From: Paenibacillus_AM sp052180255
GTDB taxonomy: Bacteria > Bacillota > Bacilli > Paenibacillales > NBRC-103111
NCBI RefSeq assembly: GCF_052180255.1
Contig: NZ_CP197466.1
Coordinates: forward strand, 992,001-1,056,000
Direction of reading: 5' to 3'
Length of the DNA: 64,000 nt
A model generated the notes under the pieces. The model did no database searches and was not told the DNA's origin. It saw only the letters and a program-made list of their open reading frames with translations. Every line of letters starts with the position of its first letter. The stretch's first letter is position 1. Positions 7,710-16,540 of the stretch are shown piece by piece. The position numbers and the translations under genes are program-made.

Positions 7710-9584
7710 GTGTGCGGAATCACTGGTGTACTATATTTTGAAGATCGGGAACCTTCCCAACACATGTTACAAGCGATGACAGATGTGATTGAGCATCGCG
7801 GACCGAACGACAGCGGATTTTGGACAGAGAATCGGATTGGTCTAGGTTTTCGTCGGTTGTCGATTATTGATTTGGCAGCAGGTCATCAACCGCTGTGTAA
7901 TGAAGATGAGTCTGTTTGGATTGTTTTTAATGGAGAGATTTACAATTATAAAAGCTTGCGCAGCATGCTGACGGATCGTGGGCATATTTTCCGTACTCAT
8001 AGTGATACGGAAGTCATTGTTCATCTGTACGAGGAGTTTGGAGAAGAGTGCGTGAAGCACCTTCGCGGAATGTTTGGCTTCTGCATATGGGATCGCAATA
8101 AAAAGCAGCTTTTCGGTGCACGCGATCACTTTGGGATTAAACCATTCTACTACCACCTCTCGGGCCGTCAGTTTTTGTTTGGGTCAGAGATTAAGAGTTT
8201 GCTTCAAGCAGAAGGTATGAATCGCTTGATCCATACGGATAGCTTGCTTAATTACTTAACGTTCCAATACGTACCAGAGCCGAACACGATGTTCGAAGGT
8301 ATTCAGAAGCTCCCACCAGGTCATTTTGTAAAAGTGACATACGATGGTGACATGACAATTGAACGTTATTGGGACCCGATGTTTGATCCCATTGATCGTC
8401 CTTTTGATGAGTATGTGGAACAAATTCGCGCAACACTTGAAGATTCAGTTAAGCACCATATGGTGAGTGATGTAGATCGTGGTTGCTTCTTGTCAAGCGG
8501 GATTGATTCAACGGCAATTGCCGCACAGATGAAACGTATCGAGCCCATTCGTACATTCTCTGTTGGTTTTGAAGGGGCTAATAATGAAACGATTATTGCT
8601 AGGCAGACAGCTGAAGCGCTTGGAACCGATCATTATGAGAGAATCATCTCGAAAGATGATTACTTTGCATCGCTGCCTAAAGCGATCTGGCATCAGGACG
8701 AGCCTGTAGCGGATCCATCGGCAATTGCGCTGTACCATGTTGCACAGCTTGCTCGTGAGCATGTAACGGTTACACTTTCTGGTGAAGGTGCGGACGAACT
8801 GTTCGGCGGCTATCGCATTTATAATGAGCCCTCATCGCTACGTCCATTAGAACGCTTGCCACTGCCACTGCGTCGAATGATTAACCGTATGGCACGCATG
8901 CTGCCAAGCAGTATGTATGGACGCAATTATATGCTTCGCGGTACGACGCCGCTTGAAGAACGCTTCTTGGGCAACGCGAAGATATTTACCGAATCCATGA
9001 AGTCTGAGGTTCTTCGACTGGATTCAGAAATGCTTCGTCATTACAAGAATCCACAACAGATTGCAAGTGAATATTATGCAAAAACAAAACATCAAGATCC
9101 GGTAACACGTATGCAGTACATCGATATGAATTTATGGATGCCAGGCGACATTCTCATGAAAGCTGATAAAATGACGATGGCACATTCACTAGAACTTCGC
9201 GTTCCGTTTTTGGACAAGGAGTTATTCGAAGTGGCACGTCGCATTCCAGCTAAATATCGAATCGCGGGTGGAACAACGAAATATATTTTCCGTAAAGCAA
9301 TGGAAGGTATTATCCCTGATTTTATCTTGGATCGTCCTAAGCTTGGTTTCCCAGTACCGCTTCGTGATTGGATGAAAGACTCCACGGGCATCATGATTTT
9401 GGAACAAATTAAAGCAAGTGGCATTGAAGATTATATTAACATTCAAGCCGTAGAAGAGATGCTGCATAAGCATCGCAATGGTCAAGGCGACTATGCGCGC
9501 CGCATATGGACAATTTATATTTTTGCTTTATGGCATGTAACGTATATGGAAGATGTTCCGCAAAAAGCAGTTCTGACGCACTAG
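7710..9584 (+). CDS. asnB: Glutamine-hydrolysing asparagine synthase
   Basis: 624 residues. It converts aspartate, glutamine and ATP to asparagine. The start is GTG 7710 behind GGAGGTG: this puts Cys at position 2 (CGITGV), as needed for the N-terminal nucleophile of the class II glutamine amidotransferase domain, so any longer reading is wrong. The C-terminal synthetase domain shows the pyrophosphate loop SSGIDS and the GEGADELFGGY motif. In B. subtilis three such enzymes exist, one of them (AsnO) for sporulation; which this matches cannot be told. The HAD phosphatase gene follows after 22 bases and is probably cotranscribed. Confidence 0.93.
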   Translation: MCGITGVLYFEDREPSQHMLQAMTDVIEHRGPNDSGFWTENRIGLGFRRLSIIDLAAGHQPLCNEDESVWIVFNGEIYNYKSLRSMLTDRGHIFRTHSDTEVIVHLYEEFGEECVKHLRGMFGFCIWDRNKKQLFGARDHFGIKPFYYHLSGRQFLFGSEIKSLLQAEGMNRLIHTDSLLNYLTFQYVPEPNTMFEGIQKLPPGHFVKVTYDGDMTIERYWDPMFDPIDRPFDEYVEQIRATLEDSVKHHMVSDVDRGCFLSSGIDSTAIAAQMKRIEPIRTFSVGFEGANNETIIARQTAEALGTDHYERIISKDDYFASLPKAIWHQDEPVADPSAIALYHVAQLAREHVTVTLSGEGADELFGGYRIYNEPSSLRPLERLPLPLRRMINRMARMLPSSMYGRNYMLRGTTPLEERFLGNAKIFTESMKSEVLRLDSEMLRHYKNPQQIASEYYAKTKHQDPVTRMQYIDMNLWMPGDILMKADKMTMAHSLELRVPFLDKELFEVARRIPAKYRIAGGTTKYIFRKAMEGIIPDFILDRPKLGFPVPLRDWMKDSTGIMILEQIKASGIEDYINIQAVEEMLHKHRNGQGDYARRIWTIYIFALWHVTYMEDVPQKAVLTH

Positions 9585-9606
9585 AATAGGGAGGTTTTTT
9601 ACAACA

Positions 9607-10356
9607 ATGTCAACCACTTATAAACTCGTTGCTCTGGATATGGATGGAACCGTTCTGAATGAAGAAAAGCATATTTCCGAAAGAAACCGCAAAGCGATTG
9701 CGGATGCAATTGAAGCCGGTGTGACGGTCATGTTCTCAACAGGACGTGGCGTGCAAAGTGCTAGGCCTTATATTGAAGATTTGGGCCTGAAGGCTCCAAT
9801 CGTATCCGTGAATGGTAGTGAGGTGTGGAAATCGCCGGATGAATTGCATAAGCGTGTGCTTGTATCTGCGGATACAATTCACAAGCTGCATGCACTAGCA
9901 CTTGAGTATGGCTCTTGGTATTGGGCTTATGCAGTTGAAGGTTTGTTCAATAAGGAAAAATGGCTCGAGAATATCGACGAACTGAATTGGCTGAAATTCG
10001 GTTTTTATGAGGAAGATGCAGAAAAGCTTGCTGAAATCCGTAGAACGGTTGAGTCATGGGACCTTTTTGAAATAACGAATTCGCACTTAAGCAATATTGA
10101 ATTGAACCCTAAAGGGATTTCCAAAGGCAGCGGCATGATTGAAGTCTGCAAACTGCTCGGTATAACGATGGATCAAGTGATTGCGATGGGTGATTCCCAG
10201 AACGATCTAGCGATGATTCGCGCTGCAGGTCTTGGTGTTGCAATGGGCAATGCGCAAGATGAAGTAAAAGCTGCGGCTGATTTGGTCACAGTAACAAATG
10301 ATGAAGATGGTGTAGCTGCGATTATTGAAGAGTATGTACTGGGTCGCACGCGCTAA
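9607..10356 (+). CDS. HAD-superfamily Cof-type phosphatase
   Basis: 249 residues with all four HAD motifs in order: DMDGTVLN (nucleophile Asp), STGRG, the Lys of KGISKG, and GDSQNDLAM. A type-C2 cap lies between motifs II and III. Cof-type enzymes dephosphorylate sugar phosphates, FMN or pyridoxal phosphate with broad specificity; no particular substrate can be claimed. It follows asnB closely and precedes a DUF456 membrane gene, so it sits in a probable four-gene run ending with the flippase at 12572. Confidence 0.88.
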   Translation: MSTTYKLVALDMDGTVLNEEKHISERNRKAIADAIEAGVTVMFSTGRGVQSARPYIEDLGLKAPIVSVNGSEVWKSPDELHKRVLVSADTIHKLHALALEYGSWYWAYAVEGLFNKEKWLENIDELNWLKFGFYEEDAEKLAEIRRTVESWDLFEITNSHLSNIELNPKGISKGSGMIEVCKLLGITMDQVIAMGDSQNDLAMIRAAGLGVAMGNAQDEVKAAADLVTVTNDEDGVAAIIEEYVLGRTR

Positions 10357-10380
10357 TTGATAATGTTGAGGTGAAACCTT

Positions 10381-10860
10381 GTGATGGACATATTAGGCTG
10401 GCTGCTTATTGTAGCATTGTTCATTATCGGCATGCTCGGGACGGTGTTTCCGATTTTGCCTGGCGTATTTGCTGTTTACGCTGCTTTTTTCGTCTACGGA
10501 TGGTTTTTCAGCTTTGAACCTTTCGGTTTCTGGTTCTGGACGATTCAAACCTTGATTGTTGTCATTATATTCGTTGCAGATTATGCGGTTTCAGCGATGG
10601 GCGTAAAGAAATTTGGCGGATCGAAGGCATCTGTTATTGGTTCCACGATTGGTCTGATTATCGGACCTTTCGTGATTCCGGCTTTTGGTCTGATTCTGGG
10701 ACCGTTTATTGGGGCGGTTATCGGAGAGCTCATCATTGGAATGAGCATGAAACAGGCAATTAAGTCTGGAGTGGGCTCTGTAATTGGGTTTTTCTCTAGT
10801 GTTGTTGTCAAAGTGATCTTACAGCTCGTCATGATTATCGTATTTATTATCTGGATTTAA
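10381..10860 (+). CDS. DUF456-family membrane protein
   Basis: 159 residues, almost entirely hydrophobic, with glycine-rich helices (IGSTIGLIIGPFVIPAFGLILGPFIGAV is split by small residues). This pattern is typical of the DUF456 family, whose function is unknown. The start is GTG 10381 or the ATG three bases on; a GAGGTG site precedes both. It is packed between the phosphatase and flippase genes. Confidence 0.75.
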   Translation: MMDILGWLLIVALFIIGMLGTVFPILPGVFAVYAAFFVYGWFFSFEPFGFWFWTIQTLIVVIIFVADYAVSAMGVKKFGGSKASVIGSTIGLIIGPFVIPAFGLILGPFIGAVIGELIIGMSMKQAIKSGVGSVIGFFSSVVVKVILQLVMIIVFIIWI

Positions 10861-10877
10861 GGAAGAAGGAAGTCGCT

Positions 10878-12572
10878 TTGTCCAAAGATTCACTTGTAAA
10901 AGGAACGATTATTTTAACCGTCGCTGCGCTTGTGGCACGGTTCCTTGGTGTTTTTCAACGTATACCACTTGTCTATCTATTAGGCGATGAGGGTATGGGA
11001 TCTTACTCCATTGCGTTTAACTTATATTCGGTACTGCTTGTCATTGCAACGGCAGGTATTCCAAGTGCGCTGAGTAAAATGATCTCCGAGCGTACCGCAC
11101 TTGGACGTTACGAAGAAGCAGATCGCATCTATCGTGCCTCTATTCTTTTTGCGATCGTTGCCGGGGTTGTTGCAGCGAGTGTGTTATTCGCGTTATCAGC
11201 ATGGTTTGCGGCTGATGTATCGAAAGACCCGATGGCTGTACTGGCTACTCAAGCTGTAGCACCAGGATTGCTGCTATTCCCTGTAATCGCAGTGATGCGC
11301 GGGTACTTCCAGGGTCGTCAGCATATGATGCCAAATGGTGTGTCTCAAGTCGTTGAGCAGATCTTCCGTTTAGTTGTAGCGGTTGGTCTTGCTTATGCTT
11401 TACTTAGCATCTCGCATGAATGGGCGATTGCAGGTGCATCATTCGGTGGTGTAGCAGGTGGCGTGGCAGCACTTGGTGTCATGATATACTATACAGTCAA
11501 GCTTAAACGGAAAGACGCTAGAGAGGCCGTTACACCGAACTCAACACCATCTCCAGCAGGGGGGAAAAGTAGTAGCAACCGTACTTCTTCCAATACACCT
11601 GTTCTTACAGGTTATGGCAGTATATATGCGGCATTGCTCAAATTGTCCATTCCGATTGTCATATTCTCTATTACGGTTACGCTTGTATACAGTATTGATT
11701 CTTCCTCCGTAATTCCATTACTACAAGATAAGTTTACAACAGAAGGTGCTCGGGAGATTCTTGGTATATTAGGAGGACGAGCGCAGTCGTTAGCGGGAAT
11801 TCCAATTATTCTAGCGATTGCACTGAGTCAGTCGGTTGTTCCTTTGATATCATCATCATTTTCACGCGGAGAGATGGATCATGTGAAGCATCATACCTCG
11901 CGTGTGCTGCAGCTTGCGATTTTAACAGGACTGCCAATGGTACTTTTGATCGTTCTGGCAGCAAGACCATTGGATGGATTTATTTTCGGTTATGAGAAAA
12001 GTGTGTACGGCTATGAGAATGCGCCTTATATTATCGGGCTGCTGACGATAAGTGCTATGTTCCAAATTATCATGCAGACTTCCGGGGCTGTATTGATGGG
12101 AATGGGACGAATGAAGCCGTTAATGCTAGCTGTATTAGTTGGAATCGGATCGAAGCTGGCATTGAACTACTTGCTTGCTCCATGGCTCGATATTTATGGC
12201 ATTGTGATTGCTACAGGGGTTTGTTTTATCGTCATGTCTTGTATCAATATCAGTGTGCTGCGTCAATCTGTGGCATTTCGGATGTTTACCCGCAGCAAAT
12301 GGATTGGACTTATTGTATCGACTCTTGTTATTTGTGCAGTTGGGATTGGGCTTGAGCAGCTTACACACACGTACATCCATCTGTTCTCCATGGATCGCTT
12401 GAACGAAGGTTTGAACGCTTGTATCGTAAGTGCGGTTGTGTTAGCGATGTATCCACTTATGTTAATGCTGACGAAAGTCGTCACAAAGGAAGATGTTCGT
12501 AATCTTCCAGGTCCTATACAAAAGATTATTGCACGTGTGGCAAGAATGGCAAAACGGGGTCAAGCCTCATAA
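10878..12572 (+). CDS. MurJ/SpoVB-family lipid flippase (YtgP-like)
   Basis: 564 residues with about fourteen membrane spans, starting at TTG 10878 behind AAGAAGGAAG. The N-terminus (KGTIILTVAALVARFLGVFQRIPL) is characteristic of the polysaccharide-biosynthesis/MVF branch of the MOP superfamily, which contains lipid II flippases (MurJ/YtgP) and the sporulation protein SpoVB. A Ser/Thr/Asn-rich loop near residues 215-240 separates the two halves. Its role would be to flip lipid-linked cell-wall precursors. Assignment between vegetative MurJ and a sporulation paralogue is open. Confidence 0.82.
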   Translation: MSKDSLVKGTIILTVAALVARFLGVFQRIPLVYLLGDEGMGSYSIAFNLYSVLLVIATAGIPSALSKMISERTALGRYEEADRIYRASILFAIVAGVVAASVLFALSAWFAADVSKDPMAVLATQAVAPGLLLFPVIAVMRGYFQGRQHMMPNGVSQVVEQIFRLVVAVGLAYALLSISHEWAIAGASFGGVAGGVAALGVMIYYTVKLKRKDAREAVTPNSTPSPAGGKSSSNRTSSNTPVLTGYGSIYAALLKLSIPIVIFSITVTLVYSIDSSSVIPLLQDKFTTEGAREILGILGGRAQSLAGIPIILAIALSQSVVPLISSSFSRGEMDHVKHHTSRVLQLAILTGLPMVLLIVLAARPLDGFIFGYEKSVYGYENAPYIIGLLTISAMFQIIMQTSGAVLMGMGRMKPLMLAVLVGIGSKLALNYLLAPWLDIYGIVIATGVCFIVMSCINISVLRQSVAFRMFTRSKWIGLIVSTLVICAVGIGLEQLTHTYIHLFSMDRLNEGLNACIVSAVVLAMYPLMLMLTKVVTKEDVRNLPGPIQKIIARVARMAKRGQAS

Positions 12573-12591
12573 AACATCAATCATAGCGAAT

Positions 12592-12624
12592 GAACCAGAA
12601 GAGTAATTCTTCTGGTTTTTTTGT
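12592..12624 (+). terminator. Intrinsic terminator
   Basis: AACCAGAAGA pairs with TTCTTCTGGTT, followed by a T run. It closes the asnB-to-flippase unit. Confidence 0.85.
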
Positions 12625-12734
12625 TTTCATAGAAATTTCATAATAATTTCAAAATAACGTGCGACTATTCGCAAACAAAAACGTATAAATTAGAGTATTG
12701 TTATTTTTATATTAAGTACATAAGGAGTGGTATG

Positions 12735-14300
12735 ATGTTTTTAAAGAAATGGAAGGTATTGCTAAGCGCTAGTCTTGCAGCATTGCTGTTAGTGCTTACT
12801 GGCTGCGCAAGTTTCACAGGATTTGATACGAGTAAGGTCGTTGCGAATGCAATGAATGTGACATCTACAGAATCGAACCAGACAGTCTCCCTTGAAATTG
12901 TTCCGGGCGATGGTATGAAATTATTACCAGAAGATAAAGCCATGTATGATCTTATGAAATCTATTAAGCTATCATTCAACAATACGAAGCAGCAAGATGT
13001 AAATACAATGTCGACAACAGGAACGCTTCAAATTGGTACCCGTACAGTTCCGTTCAAACTTGCGATGAATACTAAAGAAATGACGATCATGATCGAGGGT
13101 GCGAAGAAACCAATCGTACTTCAAATGAATTCAGATGCATCACTAGCGTTATTGAATGCAAGTGGTCTAAAGCTTAATGATTTACAAGCGAAATACAAGG
13201 AAATGATGCAATCATTAGTTTCTTACTTCGTCAAGAGTGCACCAACACCAACTGATCTATCTGTTAAACCCTTAGCAGCGAAAATTAACGGCGAAAGTCT
13301 TAATCTAGTTAATCTTCACGTAGATATGAATGGTCCACAAATTATTGATTTCGCGAAGCAATTGTTAACGAACATTTCGAAAGATGAGAAAGGTCTTAAA
13401 GAGCTAATTAGCGGACTTTACGATGTTGTTATTCCAATTGTAAAAGAAGCGATGAAGAATGATCCGGATGCTGGCGAGCTTCCAAGTATGATGGATAATA
13501 AAGAACTTGCAGTAGCAGCTGCATACCAAGCTGTTTCAACAGAGCTTAAGAAAGCAGTAGAAAATTTTGATCAAGCAGCGCAAGACAAAACATTGACATC
13601 AGTATTGAGCAAAAACACAAGCATTAAATTTGACATCGCGGTAGATAGTGTATTTGCAATTCGCAAGTCAAACTTCGAGCTTAATATTACATTGCCTAAA
13701 GACGTTGCTATGGCTGGACCAAAAGCAATTAATCTTAAAGTAACGAATGAACAATGGAATGTAAATAAGCCTGTAAAGGCGGATACAATTGATACATCTG
13801 CAGGTGCGATTGTTGTAAATCCAGAAGGTCCAAATGCGTCCGAACCGATTTCTGCAAGTCAAATGCTAAAAAATCTCGATCCAAAATCAGATGCTTATAA
13901 GCTGCTTATGGACGATTTTAAAGTAACAAAGAAAAACATTAAATTGTTCATCTCAGATGAGTCAGACTTTGATGAGTATGATTATCCTAGACCTTATAAA
14001 GCAAATGGTAACACAACGATGGTACCTGCACGCTTTGTTGCGCAAAGTTTAGATGGTTTGGTAAAATGGGATGAATCGACGAACCAAATTACAATTACAG
14101 ATGACTTGTCTGGAAAAGTGATAGTACTTACGATCAATTCCAACAATGCGCTTGTAAACGGTAAAGCAGTCGATATGGGATCAGCTGCTGTAATCAAAGA
14201 AGGTACTACATTCATTCCGCTGCGCTTTATCGCGGATCAAATGGGTGCAAAAGTAGCTTGGAATGAAGAAGCGCAGCTTGTTACGATTACTCGTGACTAA
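12735..14300 (+). CDS. Lipoprotein with C-terminal copper-amine-oxidase-N-like domain
   Basis: About 521 residues. The lipobox LTGC lies near residue 24 after a basic and hydrophobic signal. The middle is a large domain without recognised motifs, built of alternating beta and helical stretches. The C-terminal ~110 residues (from TMVPARFVAQSLDGLVKWDE to IPLRFIADQMGAKVAWNE) show the paired W-x-E/IP-LRF pattern of the copper amine oxidase N-terminal domain, very common in Paenibacillus surface proteins and thought to be structural. ATG 12735 is better spaced from AAGGAGTGG than ATG 12732. A surface role is inferred; no enzyme activity can be claimed. Confidence 0.8.
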   Translation: MFLKKWKVLLSASLAALLLVLTGCASFTGFDTSKVVANAMNVTSTESNQTVSLEIVPGDGMKLLPEDKAMYDLMKSIKLSFNNTKQQDVNTMSTTGTLQIGTRTVPFKLAMNTKEMTIMIEGAKKPIVLQMNSDASLALLNASGLKLNDLQAKYKEMMQSLVSYFVKSAPTPTDLSVKPLAAKINGESLNLVNLHVDMNGPQIIDFAKQLLTNISKDEKGLKELISGLYDVVIPIVKEAMKNDPDAGELPSMMDNKELAVAAAYQAVSTELKKAVENFDQAAQDKTLTSVLSKNTSIKFDIAVDSVFAIRKSNFELNITLPKDVAMAGPKAINLKVTNEQWNVNKPVKADTIDTSAGAIVVNPEGPNASEPISASQMLKNLDPKSDAYKLLMDDFKVTKKNIKLFISDESDFDEYDYPRPYKANGNTTMVPARFVAQSLDGLVKWDESTNQITITDDLSGKVIVLTINSNNALVNGKAVDMGSAAVIKEGTTFIPLRFIADQMGAKVAWNEEAQLVTITRD

Positions 14301-14333
14301 TCGAGAATTAATCGAAAGATAGAGGGAATTCGG

Positions 14334-14678
14334 ATGCAAAAAATATCTACAGAGCAGCGATTTCGTGAAGAAATAGCCAGCGATACACTTACGATTGCTG
14401 TCTTTAAAACGGTGTGGTGTAAGGATTGTCATTTTATTGATCTCTTTATGCCAGACGTTGTACAACATTATGCGAATCAAGTAAAGTTTATCGAACTTGA
14501 CCGCGATGAGGTACTAGATTTGTGTGAAGAACTGCATATTCTAGGTATTCCAAGTTTTATTGCTTTCAAAAAAGGGCAAGAAGTTGTTCGTTTTGTAAGC
14601 AAATTGCGTAAAACACGTGATGAAATCGAGCAATTCGTGGACCGTGCAATTGCGGTAAGCGCTGCGCTTGGACAATAA
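14334..14678 (+). CDS. Thioredoxin-family protein with WCKDC site
   Basis: 114 residues with a thioredoxin fold and redox site WCKDC in place of WCGPC; the cis-proline is in LGIPSFIAF. A Lys-Asp pair between the cysteines would shift the redox potential. There is no signal peptide, so it is cytoplasmic. The canonical thioredoxin of this region is at 56201. B. subtilis carries comparable small thioredoxin-like proteins of unknown substrate (YtpP, YdbP). It follows the lipoprotein gene after 33 bases and ends before a strong terminator. Confidence 0.85.
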   Translation: MQKISTEQRFREEIASDTLTIAVFKTVWCKDCHFIDLFMPDVVQHYANQVKFIELDRDEVLDLCEELHILGIPSFIAFKKGQEVVRFVSKLRKTRDEIEQFVDRAIAVSAALGQ

Positions 14679-14691
14679 GGAAAAGTGTGAA

Positions 14692-14732
14692 AAGGCATGC
14701 GCCCAGAATTGTTTCTGGAGCATGTCTTTTTG
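14692..14732 (+). terminator. Intrinsic terminator
   Basis: GGCATGC and CCAGAA pair with TTCTGG and GCATGTC around a short loop, followed by TTTTT. Confidence 0.8.
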
Positions 14733-14767
14733 TATGTTTCTACATGTTTTTTGCCTTCAATCGTTTG

Positions 14768-14809
14768 TCACAATTGTGAATAGCAATAGATTCAGAATAT
14801 CGCTATAAT
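14768..14809 (+). promoter_or_regulatory. ctaA promoter with ResD-like palindrome
   Basis: A perfect TATAAT -10 lies at 14804-14809 without a good -35 box. At 14768-14779 is a perfect 12-base palindrome, TCACAATTGTGA, centred near -42; it overlaps ATTGTGAAT, one mismatch from the TTTGTGAAT consensus known for ResD. Lack of a -35 plus an activator-like position fits a positively controlled promoter, as known for ctaA in B. subtilis. Confidence 0.45.
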
Positions 14810-14846
14810 TAAGGGTGGAATTAATCGAGACAGGGCGTGTTTACTT

Positions 14847-15800
14847 TTGGAAAAACGTATAAAAACCTTATCTTTCCTTACAACACTTATGATGTTATTC
14901 GTATTAATTGGCGGTGCAGTCGTAACGAAAACCGGTTCGGGAAAAGCTTGCGGTGACACTTGGCCATTATGTAATGGAGAGTTCATTCCTGCTTTTACAA
15001 TTTCGAGATTGATCGAGTATAGTCACCGTTACATTTCAGGCGCGGCAGGGATGCTGCTGCTTGTCACTACGATTCTGGTATGGATATATATCAAACGTAA
15101 AGATGCCAAGTGGTTCTCAGCTGGCGCTGGATTATTTACTGTTATACAAGCCTATTTAGGGGCAATGGCTGCACTTTCTACTCCGACTTCGATTGTGAAG
15201 GCGCTGCATTTTGGCATATCGCTTATTGCCTTTGCGTTTACGTTATTACTGTGGCTTGTGTTTACCAAATGGGGGCGCTATAACACAGAAGCTGCAGCTC
15301 AATCGCTGCGTAAAATGTCAGTTGGCTTTGCAGCAATGATTTGGGGAACACTAATTTTTACATATGTAGCGGTATATTTCGGCGCTTATGTGCGTCATAC
15401 AGAATCATCTGGTGGATGTATGGGCTGGCCGCTTTGTAATGGTGAATGGATACCGAGCCTTGATGGGGCAACAGGTGTTATTTTCACTCATCGCTTGATC
15501 GCCCTTGCGTTATTCATCTATACGATTGTGCTTGTGATGATTGCTTCTACACGTTATCGTGAGATTAGCCAAGTACGCACAGGAACACGTTGGGCACTGG
15601 CTTTACTTGTGGCACAAATATTTAGCGGTGCTTCTGTCACATTCACGCTTACAAGTGATTGGTACCTCTTGACGGCTTTGATACATGCGATATTAATTGC
15701 TGGATTATTTGCGGTACTTAGTTATTTATGTGTACTTACAATTTACGCCCATTTTGCCCATAAGTCTTATTTATCTGAAAAGAATAACTTCCCTTCATAA
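14847..15800 (+). CDS. ctaA: Haem A synthase
   Basis: 317 residues, about eight membrane spans in two homologous halves. It oxidises the C8 methyl of haem O to a formyl group, giving haem A. The paired haem-ligand histidines are seen in YSHRYISG, ALHFG, FTHRLIAL and LIHAIL. Cysteine pairs in the extracytoplasmic loops (CGDTWPLCNG and CMGWPLCNG) are the redox cysteines typical of Gram-positive CtaA. Start is TTG 14847. It is apart from ctaB (111) but functionally paired with it. Confidence 0.94.
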   Translation: MEKRIKTLSFLTTLMMLFVLIGGAVVTKTGSGKACGDTWPLCNGEFIPAFTISRLIEYSHRYISGAAGMLLLVTTILVWIYIKRKDAKWFSAGAGLFTVIQAYLGAMAALSTPTSIVKALHFGISLIAFAFTLLLWLVFTKWGRYNTEAAAQSLRKMSVGFAAMIWGTLIFTYVAVYFGAYVRHTESSGGCMGWPLCNGEWIPSLDGATGVIFTHRLIALALFIYTIVLVMIASTRYREISQVRTGTRWALALLVAQIFSGASVTFTLTSDWYLLTALIHAILIAGLFAVLSYLCVLTIYAHFAHKSYLSEKNNFPS

Positions 15801-15825
15801 ATCAGCTTAACAAGGGGTGAGAGTG

Positions 15826-16515
15826 ATGCTGCGGTTTTTATTTGGTGAATCTCCGAGAGAAGACAATCAAGAGCTGCAAGAAGTGTTTGAAGCGATTCGG
15901 TTGGCGCAGGACGGATTAGCAGAAGGCCGTACCAAGATTCATGTCGCCCCTGAGAAAATGCGTCTTTTGGAATTGTGGTGCTCGGGTTTTATTGATGGTG
16001 TCAATGAATTGGAGCAGAGTAGTTATTGCGCACAGCGATATGCACAATTAGTGACCAAGCCGTTGCTTGAAGACATGTCTGAGCAGGAACGTTACGATTA
16101 TTATCGGTTTGTTTATTTTTATAAAAACGGTATTATTCGCGTGTTCTCGATCCTGGATAAGCTGGGTTATTTTATGAATGAAGCATTAGGTTTGCAAACA
16201 GAGAAAATGAAGATCAAGTACTCATTCTTTACAGTTCTTCGCAATATGTATCACAATCATCTGCATAAAACCTTGAATGAAGAACTTTATATGCTCAAAA
16301 CAGACCACAAGACAACACTTGCGAAATTAAGAAAACAACGGAATATGGAAATTCATTATATAAATGTGGATATGATGGACGATTTGATTCAAGTGGATGA
16401 TACAGAAGATCGGATTGTTATTGAGAATGTGAAACAAAATGCACAAGATTTGCATGCAGCTTATGAATTGGTATGTCGATCTTTATTAAAGGTATTTACT
16501 TATATCAAAAGTTAG
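15826..16515 (+). CDS. HEPN-like protein (Cthe_2314-type), putative RNase
   Basis: 229 residues from ATG 15826, which is correctly spaced from AAGGGGTGAG. It is mostly helical and soluble. Near the C-terminus lies R172-N-M-E-I-H177, an Rx4H motif with a polar residue after the Arg, which is the catalytic signature of HEPN ribonucleases. The overall sequence resembles the Cthe_2314 HEPN family found in Paenibacillaceae and clostridia. No nucleotidyltransferase (MNT) partner lies beside it; neighbours are ctaA and a short-chain dehydrogenase. Whether it cuts RNA or is a housekeeping relative is unknown. Confidence 0.6.
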   Translation: MLRFLFGESPREDNQELQEVFEAIRLAQDGLAEGRTKIHVAPEKMRLLELWCSGFIDGVNELEQSSYCAQRYAQLVTKPLLEDMSEQERYDYYRFVYFYKNGIIRVFSILDKLGYFMNEALGLQTEKMKIKYSFFTVLRNMYHNHLHKTLNEELYMLKTDHKTTLAKLRKQRNMEIHYINVDMMDDLIQVDDTEDRIVIENVKQNAQDLHAAYELVCRSLLKVFTYIKS

Positions 16516-16540
16516 CAATGAATAGCATGGAGGGGAGACC

